From: DASVEE01 sp036399695
GTDB taxonomy: Bacteria > Acidobacteriota > Thermoanaerobaculia > Gp7-AA8
Length of the DNA: 13,948 nt
Assembly: GCA_036399695.1 (NCBI GenBank)
Contig: DASWMP010000312.1
Location: forward strand, 1-13,948
Direction of reading: 5' to 3'
Shown here: positions 1 to 5,987 of the stretch, one piece after another
How the letters are laid out: every line of letters begins with the position of its first letter
How positions within the stretch are numbered: the stretch's first letter is position 1
Program-made: the position numbers and the translations under genes
Notes under the pieces: generated by a model
Databases searched by the model: none
What the model saw: the letters and a program-made list of their open reading frames with translations, nothing else
Told to the model about the DNA's origin: nothing

Positions 1-29
1 AAAAACCAACAACCAACAACACCACACCC

Positions 30-701
30 ATGCGCCTCCTCACGACCCTTCTTCTCGCCTCCCTCCTCACCGCCTGCGCTACGCCGGCCGGTCCGCCGAC
101 GCAGCCGAACGATCGGGAGTGGACGCTGCTGACGGCGGACCATCAGTGGATCGAGACGTTGCGGAAGGCGCAGCCGGTGCCGCCGGCGACGGCCACGCGC
201 AAGGCGCAGATCGAGCTGCTGCTCGAGAACCATCGCAAGCTCCAGCCGACGTACACCGCCTTCATCGACAAGCTCACCGACTACCACGAGCGGACGCGCG
301 ACCCCCGGGCGGCGAAGCTGCTGGCCAACGAGAAGGTGATGATCGGGGACGAGTTCATGAACGTCCTCTCCCGCTACGACGCGGCCATCCAGCGGTACCG
401 GGAGGCGCTGCAGCTCGACGCCTCGAACGCCGCCGCGCTGGAGCGCATCGCCCTCGCGGAGCGGAAGCGCTTCGTCGACATGAATGCCTTCTCCGGCGTG
501 AAGCAGGGGATGAAGGAAGAAGAGGTCCGCCGCCTCGTCGGCCTGCCGCGGGAGGACTGGATCAAGCAGGTCGTGCAGAATAATCGGGTCTATTCCGTCT
601 GGATCTATCCGAAGGCCGACGGCGGTGCCTCCGCCATTTATTTTGACAACGGCCTCGTTTATCACACAAACTGGAACGCCGCCGCACCGCCGGCGCGTTA
701 G
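30..701 (+). CDS. Lipoprotein with TPR-like segment and BamE/SmpA-like C-terminal domain
   Basis: This 223-residue protein begins with a type II signal peptide ending in the lipobox LTAC, so Cys16 is the likely lipidation site and the mature protein should sit in the outer membrane. Residues about 112-147 read like one TPR helix pair (RYDAAIQRYREALQLDASNAAAL). Residues about 154-217 resemble the BamE/SmpA fold: a G-V-K-Q-G-M-x-x-x-E-V-R-x-L-V-G-L-P opening, then a W-x-Y strand and a final strand (AIYFDNGLVYHTNW). BamE-like domains occur in envelope assembly proteins, but this one is fused to extra helical sequence, so it is not called BamE itself. The start follows the signal peptide; no clear Shine-Dalgarno lies in the A/C-rich leader before it. 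The SPOR gene follows after 23 bp and is probably co-transcribed. Exact function unknown. Confidence 0.8.
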   Translation: MRLLTTLLLASLLTACATPAGPPTQPNDREWTLLTADHQWIETLRKAQPVPPATATRKAQIELLLENHRKLQPTYTAFIDKLTDYHERTRDPRAAKLLANEKVMIGDEFMNVLSRYDAAIQRYREALQLDASNAAALERIALAERKRFVDMNAFSGVKQGMKEEEVRRLVGLPREDWIKQVVQNNRVYSVWIYPKADGGASAIYFDNGLVYHTNWNAAAPPAR

Positions 702-724
702 AGACCTGTGAGGGAGGGTGTGCG

Positions 725-1447
725 ATGTCTGACGTTTCGGTTCTCCACGACGATCAATCCCACTACGAAATCTCATTGACTGCGGGGCAGGCGTTCGTCG
801 CCTTCGTCCTGCTGCTGCTGTCGCTGGCCGCATCGTTTGCGTTCGGCCTCATGATCGGTAAAGGACAGGCGGACGAGCGTCTCGTCGTCCGCAAGGAGCC
901 GGCCGTCATCAATGAGGCTTCGACGGTGCCGAAGAAAGACTCCGGCAACATCGTCGAGCTCAACGTCGAAGACGACGACTTCGAGCAGAAGGCCGCTCCC
1001 GCCACCGACACCGCCGCGTCTGCCGTGGTGGACGATGCCGCTTCGAGCTCCGACGCTCCGGTGACGGACGCTCCGGCCATCGTCGAGGAAGCCCCGACCA
1101 CCGGCCCGGCTGCCGAGACTCCGGCACCCGCGCCTGTCGCCGCGACGCCGGCTCCTGCGCCCGCTCCGGCCCCGGCTCACGCTGCCGTGACCAAACCGGC
1201 CGCTGCCGCTCCGGCCGGCGGCCCTGTCTACGCCCAGCTCCTCTCCACCGGCGACGTCAAGACCGCCGAAGGGCTCGCCGCAAAGCTGATCGACCGCGGC
1301 TTCAACACCGCCTATGTCCTCCGGGGCACGAACGAGAAGGGCACGATCTACCGCGTCCGCGTGAAGTTCTCCTCGGAGAAGGAAGCGCGCGCCGCCGAGA
1401 ACAAGCTGCACGAGTTCTCGAAAGACGTCTGGATCACGAGGCAGTAG
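725..1447 (+). CDS. Membrane-anchored SPOR-domain protein
   Basis: The 240-residue product has a short cytoplasmic N-terminus, one membrane segment at about residues 19-46 (FVAFVLLLLSLAASFAFGLM), an acidic region, and a long Ala/Pro-rich linker at about 100-165. The C-terminal SPOR domain (about 166-240) runs from GGPVYAQLLSTGD through AEGLAAKLIDRGF to the final YRVRVKFSSEKEARAAENKL stretch. SPOR domains bind peptidoglycan stripped of stem peptides and usually place proteins at the division septum, so this is probably a periplasm-facing division or wall protein of the DedD/FtsN layout. That role is inferred from architecture; no specific orthologue is claimed. A strong GGGAGGG ribosome site at 712-718 sits 6 nt before the ATG. 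The linker is compositionally biased, which explains the long unreal open frames on the opposite strand. Confidence 0.85.
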   Translation: MSDVSVLHDDQSHYEISLTAGQAFVAFVLLLLSLAASFAFGLMIGKGQADERLVVRKEPAVINEASTVPKKDSGNIVELNVEDDDFEQKAAPATDTAASAVVDDAASSSDAPVTDAPAIVEEAPTTGPAAETPAPAPVAATPAPAPAPAPAHAAVTKPAAAAPAGGPVYAQLLSTGDVKTAEGLAAKLIDRGFNTAYVLRGTNEKGTIYRVRVKFSSEKEARAAENKLHEFSKDVWITRQ

Positions 1448-1507
1448 ACCGGTTGGGCGGTTGGCGGTTGGGCGGTTGGGCGGTAGCCCACCCGCCCGGC
1501 CACGAGA

Positions 1508-1534
1508 GTATCGGCGCACTCTGTGCGCCTGTAC
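1508..1534 (+). repeat. 27-bp near-palindrome, copy 1
   Basis: Perfect stem GGCGCAC / GTGCGCC around a TCT loop, extended by GTA...TAC outer pairs. Identical to copy 3 read on the other strand. Confidence 0.8.
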
Positions 1535-1561
1535 GCAGCGCCCGTCCGCCCGGCCGCGGGG

Positions 1562-1588
1562 GTATCGGTGCACTCTGTGCGCCTGTAC
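1562..1588 (+). repeat. 27-bp near-palindrome, copy 2
   Basis: Direct repeat of copy 1 with a single change (GGCGCAC to GGTGCAC), which would leave a G-U wobble in an RNA stem. Confidence 0.8.
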
Positions 1589-1630
1589 AAAAGCGCCGGC
1601 CCCCACCTTCGTGGCCAGGCGCCCGCCGTT

Positions 1631-1657
1631 GTACAGGCGCACAGAGTGCGCCGATAC
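1631..1657 (-). repeat. 27-bp near-palindrome, copy 3 (inverted)
   Basis: Exact reverse complement of copy 1. It is followed on the plus strand by a second small hairpin, CCCCCG (1657-1662) with CGGGGG (1668-1673). Confidence 0.8.
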
Positions 1658-1782
1658 CCCCGTCGGGCGGGGGCCATTCCCCGCGCCCGCCCCGTCACGA
1701 CTCCGTCAACCTCCACCGCCCAACCGCCCAACCGCCAACCGCCCAACCCGCATGGCACCGCTCTCGCTCGCTTTGGTCCCTC

Positions 1783-2535
1783 ATGGCCAATCAGCAACGC
1801 ACGACCACGCCTGAGCTCGAACAACTCCGCAGCGCCAACCAGCAGAAGAAGCGGCCGACGATCGATCCGACGCACATCCTCGACAAGGCCATCTACCAGC
1901 TCTGGGACACGATCAACGATCTCGATCAGATTCAGCCGGAGCGCGTCGAGCATTACCGCGTCTCCGTCTTCGGCAGCTCGCGTGTCCGCCGCGGCGATCC
2001 GGTTTACGAAGAGGTCAAGAAGCTCAGCCTCGAGCTGGCCCGCATGGGTGTCGACATCGTCACCGGCGGCGGCCCCGGCCTCATGGAAGCGGCGAACTCC
2101 GGCGCCATCGAAGGGCAGATCGAGAGCCACGCCCGCTCCTTCGGCCTGGCCATCCATCTTCCGACCGAAGAATCGGCCAACCCCTTCGTGGACAAGGTGT
2201 TCCGCCACCGGACGTTCTTCTCGCGGCTGCACCATTTCGTGCGGCTCTCCTCCGCCTTCATCGTCATGCCCGGCGGCATCGGGACGGCTCTCGAGCTGTT
2301 CATGATCTGGCAGCTCCTGCAGGTCAAGCACATGAAGGAGCATCCGCTCGTGCTCGTGGGTACAATGTGGACAGGTCTCATCGACTGGATGCGCGCGGAG
2401 ATGATCGAGCGCGGTCTGGTCAGTCCTCCCGATATGGACATGGTGCACGTGGTGGCGTCGTCCGACGAGGCGATCCCGATCATCCGTGCGTCTTACGAGC
2501 GTTTCAAACAGGAGAAAACGAATGCCCTCCCCTGA
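1783..2535 (+). CDS. LOG-family (TIGR00730) Rossmann-fold nucleotide hydrolase
   Basis: The 250-residue product carries both hallmarks of the LOG family: GGGPGLMEAAN at residues 95-105 and PGGIGTALE at 163-171, which form the nucleotide-binding and catalytic pocket. Characterised family members remove the base from nucleoside monophosphates (cytokinin-activating LOG enzymes and PpnN-type nucleosidases). The substrate here cannot be told from sequence. The roughly 60-residue N-terminal extension before VSVFGSS makes it somewhat longer than the minimal plant-LOG-like form. The open frame continues upstream to 1453, but that part translates repeat DNA, so the ATG at 1783 (MANQQRTTTP) is chosen; no strong ribosome site precedes it. 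The 3' end overlaps apbC by 14 nt, which suggests translational coupling. Confidence 0.85.
   Translation: MANQQRTTTPELEQLRSANQQKKRPTIDPTHILDKAIYQLWDTINDLDQIQPERVEHYRVSVFGSSRVRRGDPVYEEVKKLSLELARMGVDIVTGGGPGLMEAANSGAIEGQIESHARSFGLAIHLPTEESANPFVDKVFRHRTFFSRLHHFVRLSSAFIVMPGGIGTALELFMIWQLLQVKHMKEHPLVLVGTMWTGLIDWMRAEMIERGLVSPPDMDMVHVVASSDEAIPIIRASYERFKQEKTNALP
2510..2514 (+). promoter_or_regulatory. Ribosome binding site fixing the apbC start
   Basis: AGGAG, 7 nt before the ATG at 2522 and inside the end of the LOG coding sequence. It favours 2522 over the in-frame ATG at 2486. Confidence 0.7.
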
Positions 2536-3652
2536 TCAGGTTCTCGACGCGCTGAAGAAGGTCCGCTTTCCGGGCCTCTCGCGCGACATCGTTTCGTTCG
2601 GGTTCGTCCGCGACGTGAAGGTCGACGGCGGCACGGTCGCCTTCACGATCCACTTCCAGACGGAAAACCCGAGCGTCGGGAGCCAGGTGGCGCGCGAGGC
2701 CGAAGCGGCCGTTCGCGCTCTCGAAGGTGTCACAGACGTACGCATCGACCTGCAGGTCGGAGCGCGCAACGCCGCGGCCACGACGATGGGCGGCGGCATC
2801 GCCGCTCCGCAGGGCATCCTCCCCGGTGTGAAGTACAAGATCGCCGTGGCCTCGGGCAAAGGCGGCGTCGGCAAGTCCACCGTCTCCACCAACCTCGCCC
2901 TGGCCCTGCACGCCCTCGGCTACAGCGTCGGCATGCTCGACGCCGACATCTACGGCCCCTCGCAGCAGATGATGCTCGGTATCGAAGGCCGCCCCCAGAT
3001 CGACGAGTCCGACGAGAAGATCATCCCGATGCAGAACCACGGCATCAAGACGATGTCCCTCGGCCTCATCACCGACCCGGACACGCCGGTGATCTGGCGC
3101 GGACCGATGGTCATGAAGGCGCTCGATCAGTTCCTCACCGACGTGAAGTGGGGAGAGCTCGACTTCCTCGTCATCGACCTCCCGCCCGGCACCGGCGACG
3201 CGCAGCTCACGCTCACGCAGAAGGTCCCGCTCACCGGCGCCGTCGTCGTCACGACCCCGCAGGACGTGGCCCTCATCGACGCCCGCAAAGGCCTGGCGAT
3301 GTTCCGCAAGGTGAACGTCCCGGTCCTCGGCATCGTCGAGAACATGAGCTACTACATCTGCAAGCACTGCGGCGACCGCGAAGAGATCTTCGGCCACGGC
3401 GGCGGACGCAAGACCGCCGAAATGCTCGGCGTCCCCTTCCTCGGCGAAGTGCCGATCGACCCGAAGGTCGTCATCGGCGGCGACTCCGGCAAGCCGATCG
3501 TGACCGGCCATCCCGAGTCGGCGGCGGCGAAAGCGTTCACCGAGGTAGCCCGCCAGATCGTCGACCAGATCCAGAGCCGCATGGAAGGCCACACGCACGA
3601 CCACGGCCACGATCATCATCACCACGATCACGACCACGCGCATTCGCACTGA
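2522..3652 (+). CDS. apbC: ApbC/Mrp Fe-S cluster carrier ATPase with His-rich tail
   Basis: The 376-residue protein has an N-terminal DUF59/MIP18 domain (about 5-85) followed by a P-loop ATPase of the Mrp/NBP35 class. The deviant Walker A is SGKGGVGKST at 111-120; LDADIYGPSQQMM and VIDLPPGTGDAQLT are typical Mrp signatures; C280-x-x-C283 (CKHC) is the bridging-cluster motif. The family binds a [4Fe-4S] cluster at a dimer interface and passes it to apo-proteins in the cytosol. Residues 357-376 form a tail with 12 histidines interleaved with Asp and Gly, a likely metal-binding extension beyond the usual end of the family. The ATG at 2522 is chosen because AGGAG at 2510-2514 lies 7 nt upstream; the upstream in-frame ATG at 2486 lies deep inside the LOG gene. 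Confidence 0.93.
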   Translation: MPSPDQVLDALKKVRFPGLSRDIVSFGFVRDVKVDGGTVAFTIHFQTENPSVGSQVAREAEAAVRALEGVTDVRIDLQVGARNAAATTMGGGIAAPQGILPGVKYKIAVASGKGGVGKSTVSTNLALALHALGYSVGMLDADIYGPSQQMMLGIEGRPQIDESDEKIIPMQNHGIKTMSLGLITDPDTPVIWRGPMVMKALDQFLTDVKWGELDFLVIDLPPGTGDAQLTLTQKVPLTGAVVVTTPQDVALIDARKGLAMFRKVNVPVLGIVENMSYYICKHCGDREEIFGHGGGRKTAEMLGVPFLGEVPIDPKVVIGGDSGKPIVTGHPESAAAKAFTEVARQIVDQIQSRMEGHTHDHGHDHHHHDHDHAHSH

Positions 3653-3676
3653 CGCGAGGACGTTTCTGAGGTCAGG

Positions 3677-3718
3677 CGCAGACTCGGCGAGTCTTTTCGC
3701 AAGCTCGCCGCGTCTGCG
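3677..3718. terminator. Long hairpin after apbC (terminator-like or degenerate first repeat unit)
   Basis: CGCAGAC-T-CGGCGAG (3677-3691) pairs with CTCGCCG-C-GTCTGCG (3704-3718): a 15-position stem with one mismatch and a 12-nt loop, starting 24 bp after the apbC stop. No T-run follows, so it is not a classic intrinsic terminator. It shares CGCAAGCTCG with the last unit of the array that begins immediately afterwards, so it may be the decayed edge of that array. Confidence 0.5.
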
Positions 3719-4137
3719 ATTGATATCCCCGATATCAATCGCACGTTCGCGGAGTCATTGCTTTGACTCGCCGAGTCAGCGATTGATATCCCCGATATCA
3801 ATCGCACGTTCGCGGAGGCATTGCTTTGACTCGCGGAGTCATCGATTGATATGCCCCCATATCAATCGCACGTTCGCGGAGTCATTGCTTTGACTTGCGG
3901 AGTCATCGATTGATATCCCCCCATATCAATCGCTCGCTCGCGGAGTCTCTGCTTTGACTCGCGGAGTCTGCGATTGATATCGCCCATATCAATCGCACGT
4001 TCGTGGAGTCACTGCTTTGCCTCGCGGAGTCTTCGATTGATCTCCCTCATATCAATCGCACGTTCGTGGAGTCATTGCTTTGGCTCGCGGAGTCTTCGAT
4101 TGATCTCCCCACATATCAATCGCAAGCTCGTGGAGGT
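3718..4137. repeat. Tandem array of about 6.6 palindromic 63-64 bp units
   Basis: Units start at 3718, 3781, 3844, 3908, 3972, 4035 and 4098 (the last is partial), with lengths 63, 63, 64, 64, 63 and 63. Each opens with a palindrome of arms GATTGATATC and GATATCAATC around a 3-nt CCC loop, or a variant of it. A segment close to GCACGTTCGCGGAGTC follows, then GCTTTGACTCGCGGAGTC, where GACTC-GCG-GAGTC makes a second small stem. Neighbouring units are most alike: the TTCGTGG form appears only in units 5-6, and GATTGATCTC only in 6-7. The array fills most of the 578-bp gap between apbC and scoA and is AT-richer than the flanks. No open frame in it looks real. Function unknown. Confidence 0.9.
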
Positions 4138-4212
4138 GCTGGATTGCGTGCGCCGGTGACCGCGTCGGGGAGAACGATGGGGTTTTCACCCCCGTGATCG
4201 CGCCCGCACCCA

Positions 4213-4221
4213 TGCTATCTT
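4213..4221 (+). promoter_or_regulatory. Possible extended -10 promoter for scoA
   Basis: TGCTATCTT reads as an extended -10 box (TGn plus TATCTT), ending 9 nt before the scoA ATG, which would imply a very short or absent leader. No good -35 hexamer is placed upstream, so this is weak support. Confidence 0.3.
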
Positions 4222-4230
4222 CCCCGCTCG

Positions 4231-4926
4231 ATGATCAACAAAGTCGTCTCCACCGCTGATGAAGCCGTGAACGACATCGCCGATGGCGCCACACTCGTCG
4301 TCGGGGGGTTCGGTCTTTGCGGCATTCCTGAGAATCTGATCAACTCGCTCGTCACCAAGGGCGTGAAGGGCCTGACCTGCGTCTCGAACAACGCAGGCGT
4401 CGATGACTGGGGGCTCGGGCTGCTGCTGCAGACGCGGCAGATCCGGAAGATGGTCTCCTCGTACGTCGGCGAGAACGCGGAGTTCGAGCGGCAGTACCTT
4501 GCGGGCGAGCTCGAAGTGGAGTTCGTCCCCCAAGGCACGCTCGCCGAACGGATGCGTGCGGGCGGCGCCGGCATCCCGGCGTTCTTCACCCCGGCGGGCT
4601 ACGGCACCATCGTCGCGGAAGGGAAAGAGACGCGCGAGTTCGACGGCAAGCCGTACGTCATGGAGCGGGGTATCGTCGGCGACTTCTCGCTCGTGGCCGC
4701 CTGGAAAGCCGACCGGCTCGGCAACCTCGTCTTCCGCAAGACCGCGCGCAACTTCAACCCGATGGCCGCCACGGCCGGCAGAGTCTGCATCGCCGAGGTC
4801 GAGGAGCTCGTCGAACCGGGCGAGCTCGATCCCGATGGCATTCACACGCCCGGCATCTTCGTGCACCGCGTGGTCGTCGCGCCGCGCGTCAAACGAATCG
4901 AGCAGCGGACCGTGAGGAAGGGGTAA
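4231..4926 (+). CDS. scoA: 3-oxoacid CoA-transferase, subunit A
   Basis: The 231-residue product matches the family I CoA-transferase A subunit across its length. Residues 18-33 (DGATLVVGGFGLCGIP) fit the family signature D-G-x-x-[hydrophobic]3-G-G-F-x3-G-x-P, and SNNAGVDDWGLGLLL and FFTPAGYGT are conserved in ScoA/AtoD. With subunit B it moves CoA between succinyl-CoA (or acetyl-CoA) and a 3-oxoacid such as acetoacetate, in ketone-body or short-chain fatty-acid use in the cytosol. Full length at both ends. The stop is 3 nt before the scoB ATG, so the two are a transcriptional and probably translational unit. Donor preference (succinyl versus acetyl) is not settled by the motifs visible here. 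Confidence 0.93.
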   Translation: MINKVVSTADEAVNDIADGATLVVGGFGLCGIPENLINSLVTKGVKGLTCVSNNAGVDDWGLGLLLQTRQIRKMVSSYVGENAEFERQYLAGELEVEFVPQGTLAERMRAGGAGIPAFFTPAGYGTIVAEGKETREFDGKPYVMERGIVGDFSLVAAWKADRLGNLVFRKTARNFNPMAATAGRVCIAEVEELVEPGELDPDGIHTPGIFVHRVVVAPRVKRIEQRTVRKG

Positions 4927-4929
4927 CCG

Positions 4930-5559
4930 ATGCCGCTCAATCGCGAAGAAATCGTCCGCCGCGCGGCGCAGGAGCTGCGCGACGGCTACTACGTCAACCT
5001 GGGCATCGGCATGCCGACGCTCGTCGCCAATCACATCCCCGAGGGGATGGAAGTGATCCTCCAGTCGGAGAACGGCATCCTCGGCCTCGGACCGTTCCCG
5101 CGCGACGAAGACGTCGATCCCGATCTCATCAACGCCGGCAAGCAGACCGTGACCGTGCTGCCCGGTGCGGCCTTCTTCTCCAGCGCCGATTCCTTCGCCA
5201 TGATCCGCGGCGGCAAGGTCGATCTCTCGATCCTCGGCGCGATGCAGGTCTCGGAGAAGGGGGACATCGCCAACTGGATGGTGCCGGGCGCGATGGTGAA
5301 AGGGATGGGCGGAGCGATGGATCTCGTCGCCGGCGCCAAGCGGCTCATCGTGACGATGGAGCACGTCACGAAGAAGGGGGAGAAGAAGATCCTCCGCGAG
5401 TGCAACCTGCCGCTGACCGGCGTCGGCGTGGTCGACCGCATCATCACCGACTACTGCGTGCTCGACGTGACACCGGAGGGTCTGAAGCTCGTCGAGGTCG
5501 CGCCGGGGCACACCGCGGAAGAAGTGCAGTCACTGACCGAGGCGAAGCTGATCGTATGA
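4930..5559 (+). CDS. scoB: 3-oxoacid CoA-transferase, subunit B
   Basis: The 209-residue product contains LQSENGILGLG, the catalytic signature of family I CoA-transferase B subunits. Glu47 in SENG is the expected residue that forms the glutamyl-CoA thioester intermediate. Other conserved stretches are YVNLGIGMPTLVANHIP, PGAAFFSSADSFAMIRGGKVD and GAMDLVAGAKRLIV. It completes the ScoA/ScoB heteromer. A GAGGAAGGGG ribosome site (4914-4923) overlaps the end of scoA. The stop codon is embedded in ATGA with the next gene's start, so translation probably continues into an unrelated membrane-protein cluster, an unusual partner for scoAB. Confidence 0.93.
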   Translation: MPLNREEIVRRAAQELRDGYYVNLGIGMPTLVANHIPEGMEVILQSENGILGLGPFPRDEDVDPDLINAGKQTVTVLPGAAFFSSADSFAMIRGGKVDLSILGAMQVSEKGDIANWMVPGAMVKGMGGAMDLVAGAKRLIVTMEHVTKKGEKKILRECNLPLTGVGVVDRIITDYCVLDVTPEGLKLVEVAPGHTAEEVQSLTEAKLIV

Positions 5560-5987
5560 AGCGAGCGGGCGTCGCGCTCGCCCTGCTGCTCATCGCGGCC
5601 GGCGCGTTCGAGCCGTTCTACTTCCGCATCTTCACCATCGGCCGCGCGCAGTTGCATGCGTCCATGACGTCCCTGCCGTACCGCAAGACCGCGGGACTGC
5701 GCGAGTTCTACCTCGACGTGCGCCGCTGGACGAAGCCGGGCGAGCGGATCGCGATCTTCCCCACGTTCACGCACTGGACGGGCGGCTACGCCTACCTGTA
5801 CGAGCGCGCGCTCTACCCGCTGGCCGGACGCAACGCCGTCGCGCTCGTGGAGCCGGACGATCGCGCCCGCCCCGACCTGCTCGCGCGCGTCGACGCCATC
5901 GCCGCGTGGCACGCGGCGCCGCCGGTGCCCGGCTTCGCCGTCGCCGAACGGAAGGAGCACGGCGTGCTGCTGCGCCGCATCCGATGA
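5556..5987 (+). CDS. Small membrane-anchored protein, related to GT-C gene cluster
   Basis: The 143-residue product starts with a hydrophobic segment (residues 5-20, GVALALLLIAAGAFEP) that would act as a signal peptide or anchor, followed by a soluble domain. I do not recognise a named family. The soluble part (REFYLDVRRWTKPGERIAIFP...ALYPLAGRNAV) resembles the soluble C-terminal part of many GT-C-type sugar transferases, and the next two genes encode GT-C-like membrane proteins, so it may be a detached periplasmic domain of that system (inference). The ATG at 5556 is chosen because it overlaps the scoB stop as ATGA; its own stop overlaps the next start in the same way. The longer upstream open frame is out-of-frame scoB sequence. 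Confidence 0.75.
   Translation: MKRAGVALALLLIAAGAFEPFYFRIFTIGRAQLHASMTSLPYRKTAGLREFYLDVRRWTKPGERIAIFPTFTHWTGGYAYLYERALYPLAGRNAVALVEPDDRARPDLLARVDAIAAWHAAPPVPGFAVAERKEHGVLLRRIR

Larger units (their letters stand above)
1451..1748. repeat. Nested inverted-repeat element with 34-bp perfect ends
   Basis: This 298-bp stretch fills the gap between the SPOR and LOG genes and holds no convincing coding sequence. Its ends, 1451-1484 and 1715-1748, are exact reverse complements over 34 bp. Each arm is itself four tandem copies of GGTTGGGC (one copy is a 7-mer). Inside lie three copies of a 27-bp near-palindrome, two direct and one inverted, each preceded on its own strand by a CCGCCCGGCC-like stretch. 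The layout resembles a REP/BIME mosaic or a MITE. I see no target-site duplication at the edges and no transposase. It could form a large cruciform or, if transcribed, a long hairpin between the two genes. Confidence 0.8.

Noticed and set aside
1453..1782. N-terminal extension of the LOG-family gene through the upstream open frame
   Set aside because: It translates the inverted-repeat element; the conserved protein starts after the ATG at 1783.
1448..1782. Riboswitch or structured leader for the LOG gene
   Set aside because: The structure is explained by repeat symmetry; no known riboswitch core was recognised.
2504..3649. Long minus-strand open frame opposite apbC
   Set aside because: Shadow of a gene with clear Walker A and CxxC motifs.
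3718..4137. CRISPR array
   Set aside because: Units are contiguous with no unique spacers, are palindromic throughout, and no cas gene is near.
3974..4197. Small open frames inside the tandem array
   Set aside because: They only translate the repeat and have no ribosome site or conserved-looking sequence.
4186..5511. Long minus-strand open frame opposite scoA and scoB
   Set aside because: His/Asp/Arg-rich shadow of two clearly recognised plus-strand genes.
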